This document shows, piece after piece, positions 39,786 through 48,550 of a stretch of 64,000 bases of DNA. Made by a program: the position numbers and the translations under genes. The first letter of the stretch is position 1. Every line of letters starts with the position of its first letter. Under the pieces are notes generated by a model that did no database searches, was not told the DNA's origin, and saw only the letters and a list, made by a program, of their open reading frames with translations. This DNA comes from DAOUJW01 sp034422115 (GTDB lineage Bacteria > Chloroflexota > Dehalococcoidia > Lucifugimonadales > UBA2985), in NCBI GenBank assembly GCA_034422115.1, contig DAOUJW010000022.1:1-64000 (forward strand). The letters are read 5' to 3'.

Positions 39786-42700
39786 CTACTCGTACCGCAG
39801 GGCCTCGGCGGGCGCCGTGCGGCCCGCTTGTCGAGCCGGCAGCACCGTCGTCATAAGCGACAGGACGTAGGCCGCCAGCACAATGAGGCCGAGCCTTGCC
39901 CAGGGGATGACCAGCTCAATGTTCGGCTCGTCGTTGCGCACGTCGGCAATGAAGTTGATCGAGGTCAGGATGCCCAGGGCGACTCCCCACGCGATCCCCA
40001 GTATGGAGATGAAGGAGGACTCTGACAGGAAGCTGAGCAGCACCATCCGCCGCGAGAAGCCAATGGAGCGCATGACGCCTATCTGCTGCCGCCTCTCCAC
40101 CACGGCCCTGGCGCTGATGACGCCCAGCGCCGCTATGCCAACCACCAGACCAAGCATCATGAAGCCGATGAGCAGGTCAAAGATGGCCCGGTTGAAGGCC
40201 TGGAGCTCTTCAACGGTCTCGGATATGTCAATGGTCTCAATGGCGTGGCTAATCAGGGCGGCCTCAATCCGGTCTGCGGCGTCCTCTGCATCGGGGTCAA
40301 TGTTGAAGAAGAACCGGGTGGCGTTCACGTCTCTCGGCGCCTCCGCCGCCAGAGTCCGGGTTGAGGTATACACGCCCGGCGGCATGATGCCCTGGGACGC
40401 CAGGTCGTCCAGCACGGCCACGACCTTCAGATCAAAGGCTGACGCGCTCTCCAGGTCGTGCACGGTTACGTCCACGGGATCCATCACGTCGTTGTCTAGG
40501 AACAGGCCCTCTACGCCGTCCAGCATGAAGGCGTCTGAGGCTATCTGAAATGCGCCGCTGTCCCGTGTGGGCACCATAGTCGCGTTGACCACGGCCAGGC
40601 CGGGGTTCTCCCGGAGGTCTCTCCATATCCTCTCGGCGTCGAACTCCGAGCCTTGCAGGTACTCGGAGGTTGCCAGCCTTATGCGGAACTCGTTGGTCTC
40701 AAGGAAGTTGTCGTCCAGGCCGCTGATGGCCGTATCCCGGTAGTCGTCGTCCGTCTCGCCCGACAGCCTGCCTTCGGCCGTCCAGATTGTCCTGAGCGCG
40801 CCGACGGATGGCGATCCATCCTCACGGGTGACAAAAGCCAGGTCAGGGGCCAGATCCACCGCAACGCCCAGGTCCGTGATGGGACTCAGGTCGCTCTGGG
40901 CAAAGCCCACCACCTCGTAGCCGCCGCCCAGCCTGTGCTGGTCATCAAGCAGCTTGCCGAATCCCTCTATGAGAACCGACATCACCACGACGGAGAAGAC
41001 CACCACCGCGAACATTGCCACGGACATGCCCGTTCTGAACCCGAAGCGCAGCGGATACGCCACTGCCGACTTTATGATGGGAGTCAGGGGCCTGATCCGG
41101 CCCAGGGTGTTGGTCATGAGGCCCAGGACCGTCGGCGAGTTGTTGATGGTGACCAGCACCGCGCCCGCCACTATCATGAATCCGGAGACGAAGAAGCCGG
41201 ACAGGTCAGACCTCCAATCGTCGCGTATTGCGTCCCAGACGCTTGTGGGCATAAGCCAGAGGACCAGCAAGTAAGCTCCTGTCCCTGTCAGCGCCCATCG
41301 CTGGGCAACCCCCAGCCAGCGCAGTATCAGCGCGATGCCGATTGGTATAAGCGACATTCCAAGTCCAAAAGAGGTTGACTGGGCGGACTGGTACCCGGAG
41401 AACGCGATGAGGGATCCAATCAGCAGGACTATGACTCCCCAGATGAGCGTCCCCCTGCCTGCTGCGCCCGGCGGCTCGGCGATGCCGCGAACCGCCCGCA
41501 CGATGTTCAAGCGGCTGTTCTGCCTGGCTGCGAGCAGGATGGTCACAAAGGTAACCATGCTCCCCACCAGGAAGGACGCCAGAACGCTTCTCGGCTCCAC
41601 GTGGGTTACGAAGACCAGTTCCGGACCTGCCGCCCCACTGGCAAAGGCGCTGCCAGTGGCCGCAATGAGCACGTAGCCCAACCCTATACCCGCCACCGCG
41701 CCCACTGCGGTAGACCCCAGCCCGTAGATTGCCCCCTCGGCCACAAACTGCCGCACCAGGTGGCCCCGCTGCATTCCAACCGCCCGCGCCATCCCCATCT
41801 CGCTCCTCCGCTCCGCGGACAGCATGGAGAATATGAGGAAGATGAGCAGGATGCCCACTCCAATGGAGAACATCCCAAAGGTGGTGAACATGGACACGAA
41901 CAGGCTGCCGACCTGGTTGGCCGTGTCGATGGCGTCCTGCTTGAAGTCATCGATCTCCAGGCCGGACTCGGTGATGGCGGGAAGGTCGCCGAAGGCCTCC
42001 AGCACGGAGTCCGTCAGGGCGACACCGCCCAGGTAGTCGCCGGTATTGGACAGGATTATGTGCGTAAGTCGCCCCTCCTTGCCCAACTGCTCCTGTACCT
42101 GCGCAAGGGGCGCCATGAGCACAAGATTGTCGTCGCCGGAGGTCTTGAAGTACCAGCCTTCCGCCACGCCCTTCACCGTCACCTGCGTCAGCCGGCCCGG
42201 CCCGGTGACGACTCCCAGCTCGTCGCCGACCTGGGCCTCTATGCTCTCAGCGCCCTCCTGGTCGATGTAGACCTCGTTGGGTCCCAGGGTCGCCAGGTCG
42301 ATCAGGTTGCCCTCCACGTCCCGCAGCGGCTCGAACACGGCGGCTCGCTCCGGCTCAAGGCCGGTGTAGATGGCCTGCACCTCGAACTGCTGCGACCGGA
42401 AGTTCATGACCGCAGTGCTCTGCATATGCAGGGGCACAACGGCGTCCAGGTCGGGCGAGGCGTCCAGCACGGGCGCGATTTCGTGGAACACGGATTCTGG
42501 GAAGTCCTCAGGAAGCGACTCCCCTTCCCAGACGTCCGAGTCCTCGTCAAGACGGATGACCTCGTCTGCTCCCCTCAGCAGGTCGACAACCTGCCGCTCT
42601 ATGCTGTAGGTAACAGAGTCCCCGGTGGTGAACGAGGAGGAGATGATTGCCGTCCCAAGCATCAACCCGACGACTATGAGGCCGCTCCTCCCGGGACGCC

Positions 42701-42839
42701 GGACGGCGCTCCTGAACGCCATCCGCACGAGGATGGGGCTTCTGACGGCGATGAACACCAGGTACGCCGCTACCAGGAGGAAGCCAATCGCCAGCACGGC
42801 GACGACCCTCCACATCGGGATGCCGAACAGCTCGTCCAT
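39786..42839 (-). CDS. ABC transporter permease, FtsX/MacB type, double-domain
   Basis: 1017 residues with two FtsX permease units. The N-terminal membrane span (residues 10-30) is followed by a MacB-like periplasmic domain (40-310), three spans at about 310-440 including GVGILLIFLIFSMLSAERRS and EMGMARAVGMQRGHLVRQFV, more spans to 600, a second periplasmic domain (620-890), and a final FtsX block with MRSIGFSRRMVLLSFLSESS. Such permeases do not import but pull lipoproteins, lipids or peptides out of the membrane (Lol/Mac type). Its start abuts the stop of the ATPase gene. Confidence 0.92.
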   Translation of the reverse strand: MDELFGIPMWRVVAVLAIGFLLVAAYLVFIAVRSPILVRMAFRSAVRRPGRSGLIVVGLMLGTAIISSSFTTGDSVTYSIERQVVDLLRGADEVIRLDEDSDVWEGESLPEDFPESVFHEIAPVLDASPDLDAVVPLHMQSTAVMNFRSQQFEVQAIYTGLEPERAAVFEPLRDVEGNLIDLATLGPNEVYIDQEGAESIEAQVGDELGVVTGPGRLTQVTVKGVAEGWYFKTSGDDNLVLMAPLAQVQEQLGKEGRLTHIILSNTGDYLGGVALTDSVLEAFGDLPAITESGLEIDDFKQDAIDTANQVGSLFVSMFTTFGMFSIGVGILLIFLIFSMLSAERRSEMGMARAVGMQRGHLVRQFVAEGAIYGLGSTAVGAVAGIGLGYVLIAATGSAFASGAAGPELVFVTHVEPRSVLASFLVGSMVTFVTILLAARQNSRLNIVRAVRGIAEPPGAAGRGTLIWGVIVLLIGSLIAFSGYQSAQSTSFGLGMSLIPIGIALILRWLGVAQRWALTGTGAYLLVLWLMPTSVWDAIRDDWRSDLSGFFVSGFMIVAGAVLVTINNSPTVLGLMTNTLGRIRPLTPIIKSAVAYPLRFGFRTGMSVAMFAVVVFSVVVMSVLIEGFGKLLDDQHRLGGGYEVVGFAQSDLSPITDLGVAVDLAPDLAFVTREDGSPSVGALRTIWTAEGRLSGETDDDYRDTAISGLDDNFLETNEFRIRLATSEYLQGSEFDAERIWRDLRENPGLAVVNATMVPTRDSGAFQIASDAFMLDGVEGLFLDNDVMDPVDVTVHDLESASAFDLKVVAVLDDLASQGIMPPGVYTSTRTLAAEAPRDVNATRFFFNIDPDAEDAADRIEAALISHAIETIDISETVEELQAFNRAIFDLLIGFMMLGLVVGIAALGVISARAVVERRQQIGVMRSIGFSRRMVLLSFLSESSFISILGIAWGVALGILTSINFIADVRNDEPNIELVIPWARLGLIVLAAYVLSLMTTVLPARQAGRTAPAEALRYE

Positions 42840-43553
42840 CTACGCTTGACCGCCCGATAGGCCGCTGTCATCTATAAGGCCGTCCCTCATGTGGATGATC
42901 CGGTGGGCCAGAGCGGCCACCTCGTCGGAGTGGGTGACAATCACAAAGGTCTGGCGGTTCTCCCTGTTGAGCGCGGTCAGAAGCTCCATGATCTCGGCGG
43001 CGTTTGCGCTGTCCAGGTTGCCGGTGGGCTCGTCCGCCCAGACGATTTCGGGGTCGTTGACCAGCGCCCTGGCGATGGTGACCCGCTGCTGCTGGCCGCC
43101 GGAAAGCTCGGTGGGGTAGTGCTTCACCCGTTCCGAGAGGCCAACGGCCTCAAGCGCCGCCAGCGACTTCCTCCGGGCCTCGGCCAGCCCCGTGCCGGAC
43201 ACCAGCAGGGGAAGCTCCACGTTCTCCTGGGCCGTGAGCACCGGCAGCAGGTTGTAGTGCTGGAATATGAAGCCCATGCGCGTGGCGCGATACCTGGTCT
43301 TCCTGTTATCCGACATCTCCCCCAGCTCAACGCCCCCAATCTTTATGGAGCCGGAGTCGATGTCGTCCAGCCCTGAGAGGCAGTTCAAAAGGGTGGTCTT
43401 GCCGCAGCCGCTGGGCCCCATCACCGCCACCATCTCCCCCGCGTCCACGGACACGTCCACGCCCCGGAGGGCCTCCACGGTAATCCGGCCTGTGTGGTAG
43501 GTCTTGCACACCCCCCTGGCAACTATGACCGGGTCCTGACTTCCGTTCTCCAT
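42840..43553 (-). CDS. ABC transporter ATP-binding protein, MacB/LolD type
   Basis: 237 residues. Walker A GPSGCGKTT (46-54), Q-loop FIFQHYNLLPVLTAQENVEL, signature LSGGQQQR (150-157), Walker B VWADEP (171-176) and switch His in VTHSDE. The Q-loop QHYNLLP and the EPTGNLDSAN stretch are specific for the LolD/MacB/FtsE subgroup. Partner of the FtsX-type permease directly downstream. The 200-bp gap to fdh carries promoters for both directions. Confidence 0.95.
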   Translation of the reverse strand: MENGSQDPVIVARGVCKTYHTGRITVEALRGVDVSVDAGEMVAVMGPSGCGKTTLLNCLSGLDDIDSGSIKIGGVELGEMSDNRKTRYRATRMGFIFQHYNLLPVLTAQENVELPLLVSGTGLAEARRKSLAALEAVGLSERVKHYPTELSGGQQQRVTIARALVNDPEIVWADEPTGNLDSANAAEIMELLTALNRENRQTFVIVTHSDEVAALAHRIIHMRDGLIDDSGLSGGQA

Positions 43554-43581
43554 GCACCTGCTCCTGTGTCTTGTTGCTCCA

Positions 43582-43604
43582 GGCGTCCGGTTACAGCGGA
43601 CGCC
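43582..43604. promoter_or_regulatory. 8-bp inverted repeat in the divergent promoter region
   Basis: GGCGTCCG-GTTACAG-CGGACGCC, 28 bp upstream of the ABC ATPase start and 150 bp upstream of fdh. Candidate operator for the ABC genes; no family can be assigned. Confidence 0.3.
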
Positions 43605-43707
43605 CTAATCGACATTCCTCGCGGCAAGAAAGCTTAATGAATCGCGTGAGCCAAATCAATCCCTCCGCTTACTAGGCCGTCAAGTTACCGCGCAATTCGA
43701 TTTGATA

Positions 43708-43713
43708 TATACT
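43708..43713 (+). promoter_or_regulatory. Possible -10 of the formate dehydrogenase gene
   Basis: TATACT at 43708-43713, about 39 bp before ATG 43752, without a recognisable -35. AAGGA lies 7 nt before that ATG and supports the chosen start. Confidence 0.3.
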
Positions 43714-43751
43714 AGAAACGCGCCACAAAAATCTTGTCTAAGGACGGTGAT

Positions 43752-44969
43752 ATGACCACCTCTTCCGCTCAGAAAGTGCTTTGTGTTCTCTACCCTGACC
43801 CGTTGACGGGCTTCCCTCCCAACTACTCCCGCAATGATATTCCGACGCTCACCCACTACCCGGACGGCCAGACGCTCCCGACGCCGACCTCCATCGACTT
43901 CACCCGGGGCCACCTGCTGGGGTCCGTCTCCGGCGGCCTGGGGCTGGAGAGCTTCCTGACCGGACGGGGGCACCGGTTCGTGGTCACGTCTGACAAGGAC
44001 GGCCCGGACTCCGTGTTCGAGAGGGAGCTGAGCGACGCCGATGTCGTTATCTCACAGCCCTTCTGGCCCGGCTACCTCACCGCCGAGCGCATTGCCAAGG
44101 CCCCCAACCTCAAGTTGGCCATCACCGCCGGAATCGGCTCTGACCACGTTGACCTCCAGTCGGCCATTGCCCGGAACATCACCGTGTGCGAGGTTACCTG
44201 GTGCAACAGCATCAGCGTTGCGGAGCACGCCGTTATGCAGATGCTGGCTCTGGTCAGGGACTTCATCCCCCAGTACGGCTGGGTGGTCAGGAGCGGCTGG
44301 AACATCGCGGACGCCGTGTCCAGGTCCTACGACATCGAGGGGATGGACGTGGGCGTTGTGGCGGCAGGCAGGATAGGGCTGGCCGTACTTAAGCGAATGA
44401 AGCCCTTTGACGTGAACCTCCACTACACCGACAGGCACCGGCTCAGCCCCGAAGTGGAGCAGGAGCTTGGCCTGACCTTCCACGAAAACGTGGAATCCCT
44501 TGTCAGCGTCTGTGACGTGGTGAGCATCCACTGCCCTCTGCACCCTGAGACGGAGCACATGTTCAACGACGAACTGATAAGCAGGATGAAGCGCGGGTCG
44601 TACATCGTGAACACGGCCAGGGGCAAGATCTGCGACCAGGACGCCATTGTGAGGGCGCTGGAGAGCGGCCAGTTGGCGGGCTACGCCGGCGACGTCTGGT
44701 TCCCCCAGCCACCGCCCAACGACCACCCCTGGAGGACCATGCCCAACCACGCCATGACCCCCCACACCTCCGGCACCTCCCTCTCGGCCCAGGCGCGCTA
44801 CGCCGCGGGCGTCCGGGAGATACTGGAGTGCTGGCTGGAGGGTCGGCCCATCCGTGACGAGTACCTGATTGTACAGGGCGGCGGGCTGGCGGGTACGGGC
44901 ATCCACTCCTACACCGAGGGCAACGCCACAGGTGGCTCGGAGGAGGCGGCGCGGTTCACGCAGAGGTAG
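43752..44969 (+). CDS. fdh: NAD-dependent formate dehydrogenase
   Basis: 405 residues. Oxidises formate to CO2 with NAD+, with no metal or other cofactor. Very close to the Pseudomonas/plant-type enzyme: HYPDGQTLPTPTSIDFT, VVTSDKDGPDSVFEREL, ITAGIGSDHVDLQSAIA, then AAGRIGLAVL and YTDRHR, with Asp227 selecting NAD. Active-site residues are in place: Asn152 (WCNSISV), Arg290 (NTARGK), Gln319 (PQPPPNDHPW) and His338 (MTPHTSGT). It gives NADH and CO2 from formate, which elsewhere in this window is also captured by formate-THF ligase (53752). Confidence 0.97.
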   Translation: MTTSSAQKVLCVLYPDPLTGFPPNYSRNDIPTLTHYPDGQTLPTPTSIDFTRGHLLGSVSGGLGLESFLTGRGHRFVVTSDKDGPDSVFERELSDADVVISQPFWPGYLTAERIAKAPNLKLAITAGIGSDHVDLQSAIARNITVCEVTWCNSISVAEHAVMQMLALVRDFIPQYGWVVRSGWNIADAVSRSYDIEGMDVGVVAAGRIGLAVLKRMKPFDVNLHYTDRHRLSPEVEQELGLTFHENVESLVSVCDVVSIHCPLHPETEHMFNDELISRMKRGSYIVNTARGKICDQDAIVRALESGQLAGYAGDVWFPQPPPNDHPWRTMPNHAMTPHTSGTSLSAQARYAAGVREILECWLEGRPIRDEYLIVQGGGLAGTGIHSYTEGNATGGSEEAARFTQR

Positions 44970-45000
44970 GCGGGACACCCGCCGGGAAGCCTTTTACATC

Positions 45001-45040
45001 TTCCGCTCGCCCTGAGCCTGTCGAAGGGAGCGAGCGGAGC
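45001..45040. repeat. Dispersed repeat, family A, single module
   Basis: TTCCGCTCGCCCTGAGCCTG followed by TCGAAGGGAGCGAGCGGA; one module only, unlike the paired copies. Confidence 0.65.
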
Positions 45041-45060
45041 CAACTAAATCCAAGTACCAG

Positions 45061-45128
45061 ACCACCCCTGCGAAAGCAGGGGGCCATCCCCCACTGCTAC
45101 AGGGATTCTGGATCCCTGCCTTCGCAGA
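45061..45128. repeat. Dispersed hairpin repeat, family C copy 2
   Basis: ACCACCCCTGCGAAAGCAGG and GGATTCTGGATCCCTGCCTT; same layout as 24564. Confidence 0.6.
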
Positions 45129-45173
45129 CCTTTGCGTAACTCTAGCGTTGTCCCAAAAAGAAGCGCGCTAACC

Positions 45174-45281
45174 GTCATTCTGAACGGAGCGCAGCGGAGT
45201 GAAGAATCTAAAGTCTTCCTCTGCAAAGCTACGATGTATTTGGTGAACGTCTTTGGATTCTTCGCTACGCTCAGAATGACA
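45174..45281. repeat. Inverted repeat flanked by GTCATTCTGA/TCAGAATGAC
   Basis: GTCATTCTGAACGGAGCGCA with GCGGAGTGAAGAATC on the left and GGATTCTTCGCTACGCTCAG then AATGAC on the right form imperfect ~30-bp arms around 45 bp. This is the common bacterial GTCATTCTGAGCG-type dispersed element. With the two elements before it, it accounts for most of the 450-bp gap before the sulfatase-like gene. Confidence 0.6.
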
Positions 45282-45420
45282 CAGGGACGGGGCCTGGCTA
45301 CAAGTTACGCAAAGCTCTCCCTTCGCAGGAATGGAATAGGGATGTCAGCCTATACCACCCTTCCGTAGCCACGCGTTCCTGTGATACATTAGACTTCTTA
45401 CTCACCACAGGAGCGCGAGA

Positions 45421-46815
45421 ATGAACGTCATCTGGGTAGTCGCCGACACCTTCCGCAGAGACCACATCGGCGCATACGGCAATCAGACCATTCGCACGCC
45501 CAACCTCGACGCGCTGGCGGCCCGGTCAACCCGTTTCGACAGGCACTACTCCGGCGGATTCCCCACCATGCCCACCAGGGCTGACCACCAGACTGGCCGC
45601 TGGACTATGTCCTTCATGGGCTGGGCGCCCCTGCCGGATGGCGTGACCACCCTGGCGGAGATGCTTGCCGGGCGCGGCTTTCACACGGCGGCGTCGGTGG
45701 ACACCCCATACTACCTGCGGGACGGGATGAACTATGACCGGGGCTTCCAGTCCTTCTTCATGAACCGCGGGCAGGATACCCTCTGGTCTCTGATCCCTCA
45801 GCCCGGCTACCACAACGAGGCCCTGGACGCCCGCGCCGCGTGGCGATACGAGTCTGACCGAAACGCCCCGCGTACCTTCACCACGGCCATCCGGTGGCTG
45901 GAGCAGCACTACAAGGACGACTTCTTCCTCCTGGTCGACACCTGGGACCCCCACGAGCCCTGGGACGCGCCGGCCTACTACACGGAGCTCTACTGGCCCG
46001 ATTACGACGGCGAGCAGGTGCTCCCTCTGTACGGCAACTGGCGCGACGTGCCCGGCTACCGGGAGGAGACGATGCGCAAGGGGCACGCCGCCTACTGCGG
46101 CGAGATCACCATGGTGGACACGTGGCTGGGCCACCTGCTGAAGTCCGTGGAGAACATGGGGCTGACGGACAAGACGGCCGTCATCTTCACCACTGACCAC
46201 GGCTTCTACTTCGGGGAGCACGGCGGCCTCTTCGGCAAGATGAGCGGGGACAAGTACCCGGACGGAACCCTCCGGCCCTACGGGGAGCCGGGATCCATGT
46301 GGACGCACTCTCCCCTCTTCGAGGAGCTTGTCCACATCCCGCTCCTGATACACGCGCCCGGAGTGGGCGCGGGGGTGTACAAAGGCCTCAGCTCCGCTAT
46401 AGACGTCATGCCGACCGTGCTGGACCTGCTGGGAATGGAGATACCGGACTTCGTGCAGGGCAGGTCGCTTGCTCAGGGTATGCGGGACGGCTCAGCGCCG
46501 GGCAGGGAGTTCGTGGTCAGCAGCATCCCCTTCGCCAACCCCGGCGACCCCGTACAGTCCGTGGACAACCTGCTCCGCCCCCTGGTGGACCCTCCCGTGA
46601 CCACCGTCACCTCCGGGGAGTGGAGCCTGCTGTACAGCCCCCTGGAGGGGGTATCGGAACTCTACAACCTGACCTCAGATCCGACTCAGCAACAGAACGT
46701 GATAGGCAGCCGCAAGGACGTTGCCGGAGATCTGCACAAGCTGCTGGTGAAGTTCATGCACGAGACCAAGGTGCCTGAGCGCCTGCTGAAGCCCAGGTTG
46801 GAGCTGCGGATTTAG
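45421..46815 (+). CDS. Sulfatase-like (alkaline phosphatase superfamily) hydrolase with Thr nucleophile
   Basis: 464 residues of the type I sulfatase fold: MNVIWVVADTFRRDHIGAYG with metal-binding Asp9, RTPNLDALAARSTRFDRHYS, DTWDPHEPWDAP, TTDHGFYFGEHGGLFGKM and GMEIPDFVQGRSL. The maturation site should read [CS]-x-P-[SAT]-R-x4-TG; here it is Thr49-Met-Pro-Thr-Arg-Ala-Asp-His-Gln-Thr-Gly. A formylglycine therefore cannot form, and Thr would act directly, as in nucleotide pyrophosphatases and phosphonoacetate hydrolases. A phosphate or phosphonate ester is then more likely than a sulfate ester. AGGAG lies upstream of the ATG. Confidence 0.88.
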   Translation: MNVIWVVADTFRRDHIGAYGNQTIRTPNLDALAARSTRFDRHYSGGFPTMPTRADHQTGRWTMSFMGWAPLPDGVTTLAEMLAGRGFHTAASVDTPYYLRDGMNYDRGFQSFFMNRGQDTLWSLIPQPGYHNEALDARAAWRYESDRNAPRTFTTAIRWLEQHYKDDFFLLVDTWDPHEPWDAPAYYTELYWPDYDGEQVLPLYGNWRDVPGYREETMRKGHAAYCGEITMVDTWLGHLLKSVENMGLTDKTAVIFTTDHGFYFGEHGGLFGKMSGDKYPDGTLRPYGEPGSMWTHSPLFEELVHIPLLIHAPGVGAGVYKGLSSAIDVMPTVLDLLGMEIPDFVQGRSLAQGMRDGSAPGREFVVSSIPFANPGDPVQSVDNLLRPLVDPPVTTVTSGEWSLLYSPLEGVSELYNLTSDPTQQQNVIGSRKDVAGDLHKLLVKFMHETKVPERLLKPRLELRI

Positions 46816-46873
46816 TTCCGTTGGAGATTAGACTCCGTTTATTATAAGATAGACATCTCAGAATAGTGGCCCC

Positions 46874-46974
46874 ATTCCCGCTCATGGTGAGCCTGTCGAA
46901 CCATATGAGCGGGAAGATTGCGAGCGTAGATAGCCCGCTCATTTCCTTCGACAAGCTCAGGATGAGCGGGAACG
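46874..46974. repeat. Dispersed inverted repeat, family A copy 4
   Basis: TTCCCGCTCATGGTGAGCCT-GTCGAACC and, reversed, CTTCGACAAGCTCAGGATGA-GCGGGAA; between the sulfatase-like and SDR genes. Confidence 0.8.
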
Positions 46975-47070
46975 ACGCTCTCTTCCATAATTGGCACACC
47001 ATCATATTACCTCCACAAAGCTAGTTTGACTCTGAACAGCAACGCAATAATTGGTGATAGCAGGCAGCAA

Positions 47071-47793
47071 ATGGTCCTCAAGGACAAGGTAGCGCTGATT
47101 ACCGGAGCCGGACGCGGCATAGGCCGGGCCATTGCCCTGTGCTTTGCGGGGGAAGGCGCGCGGATCGCCGTCACCGGGCGCAACGCGGAGCGCCTGGCGC
47201 AGGTGGTCGAGGAGATCCGCGCCGGCGGCGGAGAGGCGAACGCCTTCGCCCTTGACGTGACCCGCGACGAGGATGCGCCCAAGGTCACGGAGAAGGTCAT
47301 CGAGGCCTGGGGCCAAATCGACATACTCGTCAACAACTCCGGGGTCATCAGCTACCACACACCCGTCTGGGCCACCAGCGTTGAGCAGTGGGACGAGGTG
47401 ATGAACACCAACCTGCGGGGGATGTTCCTGGTCACCAGCGCGGTTGTGCCTCACATGAAAAAAAGGGAGCAGGGCGTTATAATCAACATCGGGTCGTCTT
47501 CCGGCCGGATGCCGGAGGGCGACTACGGAGCGTACGTGGCGTCGAAGTACGGCGTTGTGGGCTACACGGCGTCTCTCGCCCACTCCCTTCGCCACCACGG
47601 TATCCGCGTCAACGGCATCAACCCTGACTGGGTGGACACCGACATGGCAAGGGCCTTCGACCCCGACGGGCACCCGGACTGGATAACCGGCGAGCAGATA
47701 GCGCAGGCCGCCCTGTACCTGGCGGCCCACGCCCCCAAGCTCATGACCGGGCAGTTCATAGATATGTTCGGCGGCGAGCCATCAATCCAATAA
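47071..47793 (+). CDS. Short-chain dehydrogenase/reductase
   Basis: 240 residues, ATG 47071 giving MVLKDKVALITGAGRGIGRA; the ORF extends upstream without a good start. Classical SDR motifs: TGAGRGIG (NAD(P) site), NNSG, catalytic Ser in GSSSGRMPEGDYGAYVASKY with Tyr-x3-Lys, and INPDWVDTDMA. FabG-like in length. First gene of an apparent five-gene operon (SDR, methyltransferase, kinase-like, MFS, hydroxyacid dehydrogenase) extending to 51863. Confidence 0.92.
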   Translation: MVLKDKVALITGAGRGIGRAIALCFAGEGARIAVTGRNAERLAQVVEEIRAGGGEANAFALDVTRDEDAPKVTEKVIEAWGQIDILVNNSGVISYHTPVWATSVEQWDEVMNTNLRGMFLVTSAVVPHMKKREQGVIINIGSSSGRMPEGDYGAYVASKYGVVGYTASLAHSLRHHGIRVNGINPDWVDTDMARAFDPDGHPDWITGEQIAQAALYLAAHAPKLMTGQFIDMFGGEPSIQ

Positions 47794-47807
47794 GGAGTGT
47801 TTGAGCA

Positions 47808-48500
47808 ATGAGCCAGCAACCGGATTTCTCCGAGTCCTTCTACAAAGACCACGCAGAGCGCTATGCAGAGGTTAGCCACAACTTCATCCAGTCCGTCTAC
47901 ACGGACACCTCCCACCCCGGCCTCCAGAGCGATACCGACCTGATGGCGCGCCTCCGGGAGCTTGTCCCCGCCGGGTCCCGGGGCTTCGACGCCGGCTGTG
48001 GTTCAGGCGCGCGGGACGTCTTCTTCTACTGGCAGAATGGGTACGACATCCTGGGCGTTGACGCGGTTGAGGAGAACATTCTGGAGGCGCGCAAGTTGCA
48101 CCCGGAGATCGCCGAGCGGGTGGCGGTAGCCGACCTCCGGGAGCCGCTAAGCCACCCGGACGCCTCCTTCGACTTCCTCCTCTGCAACGCGGTCATCCAG
48201 CACATAGCCCCGGAGACGGCCCTGGGCGTCACGCTGCCGGAGTTCGCCCGGGTTCTCAGGCCCGGCGGCGTTCTGCAGCTCATGTTCAAGGTAGGCAGCG
48301 GCGTCGCGACTATATTCGACAGGGACTACGGCGCGGACAGGACCTTCCAACTGTACGGCGCGGACGAGGTCGTGGGCCTGCTGGCCGACCGGGGCTTGAG
48401 CGTGATACCAGCGGAGGGCGACAAGCTGGGGGGGCTGATGTACTTCAAGGACCCCAAGCCTATGGACCACTGCGTCCTCTTCGCGCGCAAGGCGGGATGA
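47808..48500 (+). CDS. SAM-dependent methyltransferase
   Basis: 230 residues; AAGGAG precedes ATG 47808. GFDAGCGSGARDVFFYWQNG is a motif I that matches class I SAM enzymes, with ILGVDAVEENILEARKLHPE, DASFDFLLCNAVIQHI and VLRPGGVLQLMFKVG following. The N-terminal DHAERYAEVSHNFIQ is not typical of a named subgroup. The gene ends by an ATGA overlap with the next ORF, suggesting translational coupling. Confidence 0.85.
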   Translation: MSQQPDFSESFYKDHAERYAEVSHNFIQSVYTDTSHPGLQSDTDLMARLRELVPAGSRGFDAGCGSGARDVFFYWQNGYDILGVDAVEENILEARKLHPEIAERVAVADLREPLSHPDASFDFLLCNAVIQHIAPETALGVTLPEFARVLRPGGVLQLMFKVGSGVATIFDRDYGADRTFQLYGADEVVGLLADRGLSVIPAEGDKLGGLMYFKDPKPMDHCVLFARKAG

Positions 48501-48550
48501 AGGAGGCGGCTCATTGCCACTTGGACCGGATTGGCGTTGGCAGGACAGAG

